A stretch of 5,956 nt of DNA. Source: an uncultured bacterium. GTDB lineage: Bacteria; Eisenbacteria; RBG-16-71-46; CAIMUX01. Position 1 is the first letter of the stretch; each line of letters opens with the position of its first letter. The stretch spans positions 1-5,956 of the forward strand of contig CAMPIC010000203.1 of assembly GCA_946886185.1 (NCBI GenBank). Direction: 5' to 3'. A program made the position numbers and the translations under genes. Below, piece by piece: positions 1 to 5,956 of the stretch. The notes under the pieces were generated by a model. The model was not told where the DNA came from. It was given only the letters and a program-made list of their open reading frames with translations, and did no database searches.

Positions 1-32
1 CCCAGCGGTTGCGCCCAGGATCGCGGCTCAAG

Positions 33-46
33 GCCGGCTGACCGGC
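33..46. other. Short GC hairpin downstream of the DUF6335 gene
   Basis: GCCGG (33-37) and CCGGC (42-46) form a 5-bp stem with a CTGA loop, about 40 nt past the stop codon of the minus-strand gene. No T-run follows on either strand, so it is at best a weak or factor-assisted terminator. I see nothing else in the first 85 bases. Confidence 0.2.
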
Positions 47-85
47 AGACTGCGCATACCCGGCACAACGCGCCGCACCGAAAAC

Positions 86-778
86 TCAGCGCTGTTTGCC
101 GCGCCCCGGAGGTTGCGTCCGCTTGCCTGCGGGCTTCGTGGAAGCGGGCTTTCCCTTGGCGCCCTTTGCGGATGCGGGCTTGGACGGAGCGCCTTTCGCA
201 GATGCGGGTTTCACCTGCGTTTTCGCCGCGCCACGCATGCCCGCGCTCTTCCGGGGAGCCATCTCCAACTCCTCATCGCGTTCGCGCTGGTTCTCCTGGA
301 AAGCTTCCGAAGAGGCAGGATTCAGCTCCCATCGCTCGCGATCCCGCCGCAGGATCTTCTCTTCCGGATCGAGCGGCTCGTTGTCGGCGTATTCCACGCC
401 CGCGGCTTCTCCGAGCTCGTCCACCACATCCTGATCGGGCGTCGAAACGGTGCCGCCGACCGTCTCCTCTCCCACATCCGCGCGTTTCCAGTCCGCGTCG
501 ATATCGCCGCCGGAGAGAATCGGGCTCTCCGAGGTATGGACGTCGATTCGGCGAATCCCTTCGTCCACTCCCAGTCCGCGCGATTGCGCCTCTTCGAACT
601 CATCCTTCACCGCGCGGTGGATCCTGCGACTCTCCACCACTTCGTCACGCTCGCGCCGGAGCTCCTCGCGCGCGCCACGACTTCTGACCGCCTTCGGGGG
701 TGGGGTCGTCTTGCCCACCTCCTTCCGCGTCTCTGCACCCTTGGTCGACTTTCTTGCTTGGGGCCGGTTCGGGCTCAT
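86..778 (-). CDS. DUF6335-family protein with basic Lys/Ala/Pro-rich C-terminal tail
   Basis: A 230-residue soluble protein of unknown function. Its core (about residues 78-160) has the pattern I recall for DUF6335 proteins, which are common in cyanobacteria and some other bacteria: an SGGDIDADW segment (89-97), VGEETVGGTVSTPDQDVVDELGEA (102-125), then EY-DNEPL (129-136) and RWELNPASSE (149-158). The first 60 residues are highly charged and probably partly helical or disordered. The tail (about 175-230) is basic and low in complexity, with three 10-residue repeats starting KPAS at 190, 200 and 210. This resembles histone-H1-like tails and suggests nucleic-acid binding (inference). There is no signal peptide or membrane segment. 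I chose the ATG at 778 because GGAGG lies at 788-784, 5 nt upstream. A GTG start at 829 would add 17 residues but has no ribosome-binding site. The gene stands alone, diverging from the CBS gene. Family assignment is from memory; the function is unknown. Confidence 0.82.
   Translation of the reverse strand: MSPNRPQARKSTKGAETRKEVGKTTPPPKAVRSRGAREELRRERDEVVESRRIHRAVKDEFEEAQSRGLGVDEGIRRIDVHTSESPILSGGDIDADWKRADVGEETVGGTVSTPDQDVVDELGEAAGVEYADNEPLDPEEKILRRDRERWELNPASSEAFQENQRERDEELEMAPRKSAGMRGAAKTQVKPASAKGAPSKPASAKGAKGKPASTKPAGKRTQPPGRGKQR
122..211 (-). repeat. In-frame 30-bp repeats encoding KPAS-type decapeptides
   Basis: Three consecutive 30-base units inside the 3' part of the DUF6335 gene encode KPASAKGAPS, KPASAKGAKG and KPASTKPAGK. 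The DNA copies have diverged (for example gcagatgcgggttt against gcggatgcgggctt on the plus strand), so the repeat is more conserved as protein than as DNA. Such tails change length easily by slippage, so copy number may vary between strains. Confidence 0.7.
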
Positions 779-829
779 CCTGTCCTCCCTTGCTCCCCTT
801 CGCCGGGAAGCTTCTCTCGCGACCTGCAC

Positions 830-1254
830 GACGAGGTTTCGATCCTTATTCCCCGTCCTGCAAGAATCTCTCCGTGCGAAAATCCGCTATTCCGGTCGCG
901 TTTTCCGAACGTATGTCCACGCTGGAAATCCGCGGACTGCCGAAGGTTCAGGCGGTCGACTCCCCGGCAGTCGAGAAGCATTGTACAAATCGGACCCATT
1001 CCGTCAGGGTTTTCCCGTGCAGGATCCCATCCTCAGGATCGCCGTGGTCAACCGGCAGGGAGGCAACATCCCAGCCCACGCCTGATCCAGACGATCATGA
1101 AACAGCAACTGCTGCTCTCGCGACCGGATCGGTCATCCGCGGAAACAGTCTCTCCCTTGGCATCCGGATTGACGTTCGGCTCTCGAGCTCCTTCGCGGGG
1201 AGGGGGCCGATTCTCCAGGGAACGTGCAGGTTCGAGTGAACGAAAGGATTCGAT
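830..1254. other. Gene-free divergent intergenic region
   Basis: These 425 bases lie between the starts of two divergent genes. Open frames cross the region on the plus strand, but their translations are Ser/Arg/Pro-rich with no recognisable family, and they lack ribosome-binding sites. One example is the in-frame ATG at 1097, which would run past the start of the CBS gene. The region probably holds the promoters for both flanking genes. The stretch around 975-1010 is locally richer in A and T. I see no riboswitch-like structure, but the space would allow a leader or small RNA. Confidence 0.55.
980..1007 (-). promoter_or_regulatory. Candidate sigma-70-type promoter for the DUF6335 gene
   Basis: Read on the minus strand there is CTGACG (1007-1002), a 16-nt spacer and TACAAT (985-980), which matches TATAAT at five of six positions. 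Transcription would start near 973 and give a 5' leader of about 195 nt before the ATG at 778. This is a consensus match by eye only. The long leader means a closer promoter may exist. Confidence 0.35.
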
Positions 1255-1755
1255 ATGCAAGTCGCCGAGCTCATGACGAAAGACGTGAAAGCATGCGGTT
1301 TGGAGGACACGCTGGACAAGGCTGCCCAGATCTTCTGGGACTGCGATTGCGGATTCGCGCCGGTGGTCGACGAGAGAGGCCGCGCGGTGGGAGTGATCAC
1401 CGATCGCGACGCCTGCATGGCCGCCTACACCCAGGGCAAGCAGCTCAGCGAGATCCCGGTGACCGCGGTGATGAGCACGACGGTGTACTCCTGCAACGCC
1501 GACGCACCCATCTCTGCCGCGGCGACCTTGATGGGAGAGAATCGGGTGCGCAGGCTCCCGGTCGTCGATAGCGACAGCGGCCGCCTTGTCGGCGTGCTCT
1601 CGATCAATGACATCGCGGTCCAATCGGCGCGCGAGCGCGGCGCCCGGCACCGCGAGATCAGCGAAAAGCAGGTGGCCGATACGCTCGCCGCGGTGAGCAT
1701 GCCGAGACACCCGAAGCCGGAACAGATCCAGGCCTTGATGGAGAAGGCGGTCTGA
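1255..1755 (+). CDS. CBS-domain pair protein
   Basis: A 166-residue cytoplasmic protein made almost entirely of two CBS motifs (a Bateman module). CBS1 covers about residues 1-60, opening MQVAELMTKDV and ending in GVITDRD (46-52). CBS2 covers about 69-125, opening VTAVMST and ending in GVLSINDI (113-120). The last 40 residues are charged and helical and carry no second domain. Stand-alone CBS pairs usually bind adenine nucleotides (AMP, ATP, SAM) and sense energy or stress state; the ligand here cannot be read from sequence. Each CBS motif has the usual hydrophobic-G-V-hydrophobic-T/S-x-x-D ending. Five cysteines occur (14, 30, 32, 54, 80), but the CxC at 30-32 is not enough to claim metal or redox function. 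The ATG at 1255 follows AAAGGA (1243-1248) with a 6-nt spacer. The gene is monocistronic and converges on the debranching gene. Confidence 0.93.
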   Translation: MQVAELMTKDVKACGLEDTLDKAAQIFWDCDCGFAPVVDERGRAVGVITDRDACMAAYTQGKQLSEIPVTAVMSTTVYSCNADAPISAAATLMGENRVRRLPVVDSDSGRLVGVLSINDIAVQSARERGARHREISEKQVADTLAAVSMPRHPKPEQIQALMEKAV

Positions 1756-1800
1756 CCAGAGAGGTGCCAGAGAGAGGTGCGAGCCAGAGAGAGGTGCGAG
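1756..1800. repeat. 17-bp tandem repeat in the convergent intergenic
   Basis: Two perfect copies of ccagagagaggtgcgag lie at 1767-1783 and 1784-1800. A shortened copy (ccagagaggtg, 1756-1766) directly follows the stop codon of the CBS gene. A further partial match, cagaggtgcgag, sits at 1853-1864 and overlaps the end of the minus-strand debranching gene. The array looks like local slippage or duplication. I recognise no known repeat family. Confidence 0.85.
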
Positions 1801-1824
1801 CGAACTGGTCGCAGTGCCACTCTC
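1789..1824. terminator. Imperfect hairpin between convergent genes, possible terminator
   Basis: The last tandem-repeat copy can fold with downstream sequence: GAGAG (1789-1793) with CTCTC (1820-1824) outside, and GCGA (1800-1803) with TCGC (1809-1812) around an ACTGG loop inside. The middle is bulged and includes G-T pairs. It lies where transcripts from both convergent genes should end. There is no T-run on either side, so intrinsic termination is doubtful. Confidence 0.3.
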
Positions 1825-1851
1825 ACGCGGCTGACGGCGGATGCGACCCGA

Positions 1852-4065
1852 TCAGAGGTGCGAGAGCACCGGGATCGGCTCACCGCTCCGTTGATTCGGC
1901 ACGACCACGATCGATCCATGCACACGATGAAAGTGCAGATCGAGCGTGGATCTTCCCACCGATAGCTCGAGGATCTCCAGGACGTCGATCCCCGCCGGCA
2001 GGATTGGATGGTCGATGTGGACGGCCGGGTTTCGTCCATCGATCCGGATGCCGAGACAGGCCTGCAGGAGCATGAAGAGAGAGCCTGCGGCCCACGCTTG
2101 CGGCAGACACGCCACGGGATAGGGAATGGGTCCCTGTCCGTGGATTCGCTGGAATCCGCAGAATAGCTCCGGCATCCGCATCTGGAAGTGATGCGCCGCT
2201 TCGAACAGATCGTCGACCACGTCCGCGGCCTGGTGGCGTGCGCCGTACCGCGCCATACCTGCGGCGCAGATTGCCGTATCGTGCGGCCAGATCGATCCGT
2301 TGTGATAGGACATCGGGTTGTAACGCGCCTGATCGTTCGCGAGCGTGCGGATTCCCCAGCCGGAAGAGAACGCTTCGGAATCGAGCCGCTCGACCACTTT
2401 GGCGGCGCGGTCGGGAGCGGGCACGCCGCAGAAGAGCAGGTGGCCCGCGTTGGAGCCCTCCACGCGGCAGAGGCGTCCATCTCCATCCAGGGCGATCGCG
2501 TAGAACCGGCGATCCTCCATCCAGTAATGCTTCTCGATCGCCTCTCGCAAGCGCTGCGCGCGCCGTCGCCAGTGCTCGGCCGAGGCAGAGTCGCCCCGCA
2601 GCTTCGCGAGATCGGCCATCGCCTGGAACGCGGCAAAGGCGTAGCCCTGCACTTCCACCACCGCGATCGGGCCGCGGGGCAGCGATCCGTCGCTGTGGAA
2701 GATGGAATCTTCGCTGTCCTTCCATCCCTGATTGCGAAGCCCCGTTTCCTCCGCCCGCCGATACTCCACCAATCCGACAGCGCTCGCTTCGATGCGGCGC
2801 TCGATCCAGTGGGTGGCCGCCTGCAGCGCGGACCAGATCTCCTCGATGAAAGCAGTGTCTCCGGTCCGTTCGTGGTACGCACCCGCCAGCATCACGAAGA
2901 GAGGGGTGGCGTCGACGCCTCCGTAATACCGGCGGAACGGCACCTCCCCCATCGCCGCCATCTCTCCCTCGCGCGCTTCATGCAAGATCTTGCCCGGCTC
3001 GGCATCGCGGAACGCGGAGGTCTCCTGCGCCTGAGTCGAGGCCAGATAGTTGAGGACGCCTCGGGAGAGTGCCGGGTTGAGCCACAGAGTCTGCAAAGCG
3101 GTGATGAGCCCGTCCCGGCCGAACGTGGTGTCGAACCACGGGATCCCGGCGAGGGGATAGGGACCAGTGGCGAGCTTCGATGTGAGCAGCACCAGATCCG
3201 CGTGGGATTTTTCGATCCACAGATTGAAGAGACGACTGGGACTTTTCGCCAGTGCGCCTTCCGCCCGCTTCGCCGCCATCCGGCGCGTCGCATCCTTGTC
3301 TGCGGCGGCGAATCGCTGCGCGCTCGGGAGGTCGGACAACGGAGGCCCGATCTCGATCCAGAGGTCGGCGCTCGCACCCATCGCGAGATCGATTCGAAAC
3401 TCCGCCTCGCGGTCGTCGATCCGAACCGGCTTCACGGAGAATCGGATCTCGCTCGTTCTGGTGACTCCGTCGAGCCCTCGATAGGAGAGACGGACTCCAT
3501 TCTTGATCACCTCCGGCGGCAGGAACTCGCCGCGTGCGGCACGGTGATGTCCCTGCACTTCGAAGATGTCGCGGAAATCGGCCGCGAATCGGAACCGGAT
3601 CGGGAGCGCCGCCTCGAACCGGCCGTAATTCTTCAGCCTCAGACGCTCATAGATCCGTTCCGCGTACAGGAGTCGCTCGCGCTGGAGATGGATGATCCCC
3701 TTGGGAATGGAGCGCTCTCCCAAAGGAGGGAGCGGTCGATTGGTCAGGTGGCTCATGAAAATCACGTTGTCGTGCGTCACGGCGGCGCCGAGGAGCGACG
3801 TCTTCTTTTCCGCCACGAGCAGCTCGAAGCGGGACAGCATGCGCGTGTCCTTCACGAAGTAGCCGTGTTGGCCCGCGAGGATGTCGCCGTGCGAATCGCA
3901 GAGGACGAACGCCTTGCCGCCGCGCAGAGTGTGGAACGGGGCATGATCGGCGTCCTTCTCGCTCTCGCGGAGCTCGTCTTCGAGAGCGCGAGATTCGGGA
4001 GTGGAGGGCACATTGGCTAATTCGCGGGGTGCATCGTGTGAAGACGACTCTCGGGGTCGGATCAT
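1852..4065 (-). CDS. Amylo-alpha-1,6-glucosidase / glycogen-debranching-type protein
   Basis: A 737-residue protein. An N-terminal glycogen-debranching-type beta domain (about residues 45-240; HGDI, YFVKDTRMLSRFEL at 69-82) is followed by an (alpha/alpha)6-barrel glucosidase domain (about 275-725). Family-typical motifs are GIPWFDTTFGRDGLITALQ (307-325), YYGGVDATPLF (380-390), NQGWKDSEDS (445-454), GWGIRTLA (569-576), YNPMSYHNGSIWPHD (582-596) and CLPQAWAAGS (653-662). Related proteins are annotated as releasing alpha-1,6-linked glucose at glycogen branch points, but most members of this bacterial subfamily are biochemically untested, so the substrate is open. There is no signal peptide; it is probably cytoplasmic. 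I chose the ATG at 4065: GGAG (4076-4073) lies 7 nt upstream, and the ATG overlaps the glycosyltransferase stop as ATGA. The frame is open further upstream to 4326, but that part lies inside the glycosyltransferase gene and translates to Arg-rich sequence with no family features. No frameshift or truncation is seen. Confidence 0.92.
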   Translation of the reverse strand: MIRPRESSSHDAPRELANVPSTPESRALEDELRESEKDADHAPFHTLRGGKAFVLCDSHGDILAGQHGYFVKDTRMLSRFELLVAEKKTSLLGAAVTHDNVIFMSHLTNRPLPPLGERSIPKGIIHLQRERLLYAERIYERLRLKNYGRFEAALPIRFRFAADFRDIFEVQGHHRAARGEFLPPEVIKNGVRLSYRGLDGVTRTSEIRFSVKPVRIDDREAEFRIDLAMGASADLWIEIGPPLSDLPSAQRFAAADKDATRRMAAKRAEGALAKSPSRLFNLWIEKSHADLVLLTSKLATGPYPLAGIPWFDTTFGRDGLITALQTLWLNPALSRGVLNYLASTQAQETSAFRDAEPGKILHEAREGEMAAMGEVPFRRYYGGVDATPLFVMLAGAYHERTGDTAFIEEIWSALQAATHWIERRIEASAVGLVEYRRAEETGLRNQGWKDSEDSIFHSDGSLPRGPIAVVEVQGYAFAAFQAMADLAKLRGDSASAEHWRRRAQRLREAIEKHYWMEDRRFYAIALDGDGRLCRVEGSNAGHLLFCGVPAPDRAAKVVERLDSEAFSSGWGIRTLANDQARYNPMSYHNGSIWPHDTAICAAGMARYGARHQAADVVDDLFEAAHHFQMRMPELFCGFQRIHGQGPIPYPVACLPQAWAAGSLFMLLQACLGIRIDGRNPAVHIDHPILPAGIDVLEILELSVGRSTLDLHFHRVHGSIVVVPNQRSGEPIPVLSHL

Positions 4066-4076
4066 GCGAGGACTCC
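4062..4076 (-). promoter_or_regulatory. ATGA stop-start overlap and ribosome-binding site coupling the two operon genes
   Basis: On the minus strand GGAG (4076-4073) is followed by 7 nt and then ATGA, in which ATG (4065-4063) starts the debranching gene and TGA (4064-4062) ends the glycosyltransferase gene. This layout typically gives translational coupling by re-initiation. It also decides the start of the downstream gene. Confidence 0.85.
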
Positions 4077-5129
4077 GGACAGAGCCGTGTCCATCGGATC
4101 CGGTTCGCGCAGGAGCTTCTGGTACAGCGTCAGATAGTTGCTCGCCATGGTGGAGGCAGTGAATCGTTCGTCGAAGATGCGCCGGACCGTTCTCCGATCG
4201 AGCTCTGACAGACGATCGACCGCTGCGACCGCTTCTTCGACCGATTCGACGATGAAGCCGGTCTGTCCGTGATCGACGACCTCGGGCACCGAGCCCTGCC
4301 GCCACGCGATCACCGGAGTCCCGCACGCCATCGCTTCGATCATCACGAGCCCGAACGGCTCGGGCCAGTCGATCGGGAAGAGCGCGGCGACCGCGTTTCC
4401 GAGGAACGCCGCCTTGTCGCGGTCGCCGATCTCTCCCAGGAACTCGACTCCCGGAAGCCCGAGCAGCGGCTGAACCACGTCGTCGAAATAGCGCTGATCA
4501 TGGCGGTCCACTTTCGCCGCGAGCTTGATCGGGAGGCCGGCGGCCTGCGCGATCTCGATCGCTCGGACCGGCCCCTTCTCCGGCGACATCCGCCCGAGAA
4601 ATGCCAGATATCCGCCCGTTCCGCGCGAGTACCGGAGCAGCTCGGGAGGGAGTCCGTGATGCACCGTACCGATCCAGTTGAGCCCGGGCAGAGGACGGCG
4701 CTGGTAGTCGGAGATGGAGACGTACGGAAACTCCGGCCAGCACGCGAGCGCTCGCGGCAGGTCGTCGAGGTCGAGCCGGCCGTGGAACGTAGTTACAGTG
4801 CGGTGCGCGATTTTTTCAAAGAGCGCCAGATGCAGCATATCGACATGGAAGTGGATGACGTCGAACTCGTCGGCCCGGCTCAGGACTTGGTGGAGCATGG
4901 AGAGGTGCGCGGCGACATCGGACTTGAGCGGATTGTCGTCGAGGCGGAACGCGCGATCTCGGACCACGACCAGGTCGGCCAAGGTGACCGAGTCTCCCGT
5001 GCCGAAGAGCGTCACCTCATGGCCCAGCTCCACCAGCGCGTCCGCCAGGAAGGCGACGACCCGCTCGGTGCCGCCGTAAAGCTTGGGCGGGACCGCTTCG
5101 TAGAGTGGTGGTACCTGGGCAATCCTCAT
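4062..5129 (-). CDS. Glycosyltransferase family 4 protein
   Basis: A 355-residue GT-B-fold retaining glycosyltransferase, normal in length for GT4. The N-terminal Rossmann half begins MRIAQVPPLYEAVPPKLYGGTERVV, with the glycine-rich acceptor-side loop at 18-21 (YGGT), and continues with TTFHG (113-117) and HHG (157-159). The C-terminal donor-binding half begins at FLGRMSPEKG (177-186) and carries the E-x7-E signature in EPFGLVMIEAMACGTPVIA (E257 and E265), which binds the nucleotide-sugar. There is no signal peptide or membrane helix, so it is cytoplasmic or peripheral. Donor and acceptor cannot be told from sequence. The ATG at 5129 has AAAGG at 5144-5140, about 10 nt upstream. It is the first gene of a two-gene operon, and its TGA overlaps the start of the debranching gene. 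The pairing suggests a shared glucan or oligosaccharide pathway (inference). Confidence 0.95.
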   Translation of the reverse strand: MRIAQVPPLYEAVPPKLYGGTERVVAFLADALVELGHEVTLFGTGDSVTLADLVVVRDRAFRLDDNPLKSDVAAHLSMLHQVLSRADEFDVIHFHVDMLHLALFEKIAHRTVTTFHGRLDLDDLPRALACWPEFPYVSISDYQRRPLPGLNWIGTVHHGLPPELLRYSRGTGGYLAFLGRMSPEKGPVRAIEIAQAAGLPIKLAAKVDRHDQRYFDDVVQPLLGLPGVEFLGEIGDRDKAAFLGNAVAALFPIDWPEPFGLVMIEAMACGTPVIAWRQGSVPEVVDHGQTGFIVESVEEAVAAVDRLSELDRRTVRRIFDERFTASTMASNYLTLYQKLLREPDPMDTALSGVLA

Positions 5130-5235
5130 GGAAACCGGACCTTTCGATTCCCCCTGAGGGTTGAGAGGGCAACATCCATACCAGGCGCGGCGGAGCTACC
5201 CGATCGCCGGCGCAGGCGGGCGGCGCACGTCGTAC

Positions 5236-5265
5236 TTGACCGACTGGTTGGTGGATGCGTATCTT
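5236..5265 (+). promoter_or_regulatory. Sigma-70-type promoter for tRNA-Lys
   Basis: TTGACC (5236-5241), an 18-nt spacer and TATCTT (5260-5265) precede the tRNA. They match TTGACA at five of six and TATAAT at four of six positions. Transcription would begin near 5272, about 12 nt before the mature tRNA 5' end, a normal leader for RNase P removal. The region also lies upstream of the divergent glycosyltransferase gene, for which I found no clear promoter. Confidence 0.6.
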
Positions 5266-5283
5266 GTCGGCTCGCTCGGCGAT

Positions 5284-5359
<76 letters not shown>

Positions 5360-5380
5360 ACTTCCTGCTACGAAGGAACG

Positions 5381-5410
5381 CCCGTCCAGCCGGCGGCGCC
5401 GGGAAGCGGG
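5381..5410. other. GC-rich hairpin downstream of tRNA-Lys
   Basis: CCGGC (5390-5394) and GCCGG (5398-5402) form a stem with a GGC loop. CCCG (5381-5384) and CGGG (5407-5410) can close it from outside across unpaired bases. It lies about 20-50 nt after the tRNA CCA end. No T-run follows, so it may be a weak terminator or simply GC-rich sequence. The rest of 5360-5573 shows no gene; the frame open across it has no family features. Confidence 0.25.
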
Positions 5411-5512
5411 CAGATTGGTCGTGAAACCGGCATCCCGATCGCGGTGCTTCCGACACGTAGGAATTCGGTCGCGCGCTCGGTCCCGTGCTTCAGGACGGTT
5501 TCCTTCCGGTTT

Positions 5513-5542
5513 TTCGGATCGAGCGCGATCACGTGCTAGGAT
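5513..5542 (+). promoter_or_regulatory. Weak candidate promoter for tmRNA
   Basis: TAGGAT (5537-5542) matches the -10 consensus at four of six positions. The best -35 partner is TTCGGA (5513-5518), with an 18-nt spacer and only three of six matches. A start near 5549 would leave a leader of about 25 nt for processing. Read-through from the tRNA-Lys promoter is an alternative. Confidence 0.3.
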
Positions 5543-5573
5543 CGTGCATCGAATAGGGTTGTTCCACGGCTTC

Positions 5574-5920
5574 GGGGGCGCATTGGATTCGACGGAGTGA
5601 GCGAAGCCAGGATTGCGTGCCGAGGTGTCAGGACCTCGTAAATCCTCTGACAAAAGACAACTGCCAATACTGAAATGGCATTGGCCGCTTAACTAGCGGT
5701 CACGTCTGCTGTGGCTAGGCTCGTTGGGCTGCAAACAGACGAAATCACATCGGGCTAGTCGACCAAGTGCCCGACGCGGTCGGCGAAACTTTCAGGGCTG
5801 GTCCTTCCGAGATCCTGTCGTTCGGAGCTTGGCGGGGCGAGATCAAATGAACGGACACGCACGTAGACGTTCTGGGGGAATTCATTTCGGACGCGGGTTC
5901 GATTCCCGCCGCCTCCACCA
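5574..5920 (+). ncRNA. ssrA: Transfer-messenger RNA (tmRNA), one-piece, complete
   Basis: This 347-nt RNA rescues stalled ribosomes with SmpB, acting first as alanyl-tRNA and then as an mRNA for a degradation tag. The acceptor stem is GGGGGCG (5574-5580) with CGCCTCC (5910-5916), then A and an encoded CCA. The third pair is G5576-T5914, the G3-U70 identity pair for alanyl-tRNA synthetase. The conserved ATTGGATTCGAC follows the 5' strand, and a GCGGG-TTCGATT-CCCGC T arm precedes the acceptor 3' strand. Pseudoknot PK1 is readable: CGAGGT (5621-5626) pairs with ACCTCG (5633-5638), and loop GTCAG (5627-5631) pairs with CTGAC (5647-5651). The tag frame starts 11 nt after PK1. Both ends are uninterrupted, so this is neither a permuted two-piece form nor a broken copy. 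Confidence 0.98.
5663..5692 (+). other. tmRNA tag-peptide reading frame (ANTEMALAA, stop)
   Basis: The frame reads GCC AAT ACT GAA ATG GCA TTG GCC GCT TAA, giving ANTEMALAA. The ALAA end is the usual signal for ClpXP-type proteolysis. I chose GCC as resume codon because it lies 11 nt past PK1, tags nearly always begin with Ala or Gly, and an A stands at position -4 (ACAACT before GCC). The stop codon sits in the loop of the hairpin CCGCT/AGCGG (5685-5689, 5695-5699), as is common in tmRNA. Confidence 0.88.
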
Positions 5921-5956
5921 TTACTTTGTTGTGCCCCTTGAATTTAAGTCCTCCGT
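5921..5956. other. Sequence after tmRNA, no feature seen
   Basis: The last 36 bases are richer in A and T than the rest. They show no hairpin-plus-T-run terminator, no gene start and no copy of the tmRNA 3' end before the window stops. Confidence 0.5.

Noticed and set aside
1158..1172. Sigma-54-like element upstream of the CBS gene (TGGCA ... TTGA with correct spacing)
   Set aside because: The nearly invariant GC of the -12 element reads GA here, and no activator gene or site is visible.
113..1276. A 387-codon open frame on the plus strand over the DUF6335 gene and the intergenic region
   Set aside because: Its composition is Arg/Ser/Leu-rich shadow sequence. It is antisense to the DUF6335 gene and overlaps the CBS start, with no ribosome-binding site.
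1425..2882. A 485-codon minus-strand open frame in another frame of the debranching gene
   Set aside because: It is out of frame with the conserved motifs, Ser/Arg-rich, and also runs antisense through the CBS gene.
2188..4020. A 610-codon open frame on the plus strand, opposite the debranching gene
   Set aside because: Its translation is rich in Arg, Glu and His with no domain. It is fully antisense to a gene with clear family motifs, as often happens in GC-rich DNA.
4066..4326. N-terminal extension of the debranching protein to an upstream start at 4326
   Set aside because: The extra residues are Arg-rich, overlap the glycosyltransferase gene in another frame, and are not needed given the ATGA overlap and ribosome-binding site at 4065.

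Overview
The window is about 6 kb of GC-rich bacterial chromosome (low-60s percent GC by eye). It holds four protein genes I can support and two stable-RNA genes. The protein families and GC content fit a soil or sediment bacterium of a GC-rich phylum such as Acidobacteriota, Myxococcota or Gemmatimonadota. Nothing here fixes the phylum. The tmRNA tag (ANTEMALAA, my reading) could be used for placement by comparison.

Layout from left to right: (1) bases 86-778, minus strand, a 230-residue DUF6335-type protein with a lysine/alanine/proline-rich, histone-H1-like tail; (2) a 425-base gap with no convincing gene, likely holding divergent promoters; (3) bases 1255-1755, plus strand, a stand-alone protein with a pair of CBS domains; (4) a short convergent intergenic with a 17-bp tandem repeat; (5) a minus-strand two-gene operon, read right to left, of a GT4-family glycosyltransferase (5129-4062) and an amylo-alpha-1,6-glucosidase/glycogen-debranching-type protein (4065-1852), joined by an ATGA overlap; (6) a plus-strand RNA block of tRNA-Lys(CTT) at 5284-5359 and a complete one-piece tmRNA (ssrA) at 5574-5920.

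The GT4/debranching pair probably acts together on an alpha-glucan or other storage or stress-related saccharide. Translational coupling supports joint production, but the substrate cannot be read from the sequence. The CBS and DUF6335 genes are small, probably regulatory or stress-associated proteins, and nothing shows that they are co-transcribed with the sugar genes. The tRNA and tmRNA are housekeeping. tmRNA with SmpB rescues stalled ribosomes, and its pseudoknot PK1, tag reading frame, stop hairpin and G3-U70 pair can all be read directly.

I found no convincing new multi-gene system, mobile element or CRISPR array. The points most worth a second look are the basic repeat tail on the DUF6335 protein, the coupled GT4/debranching pair and the tmRNA tag.
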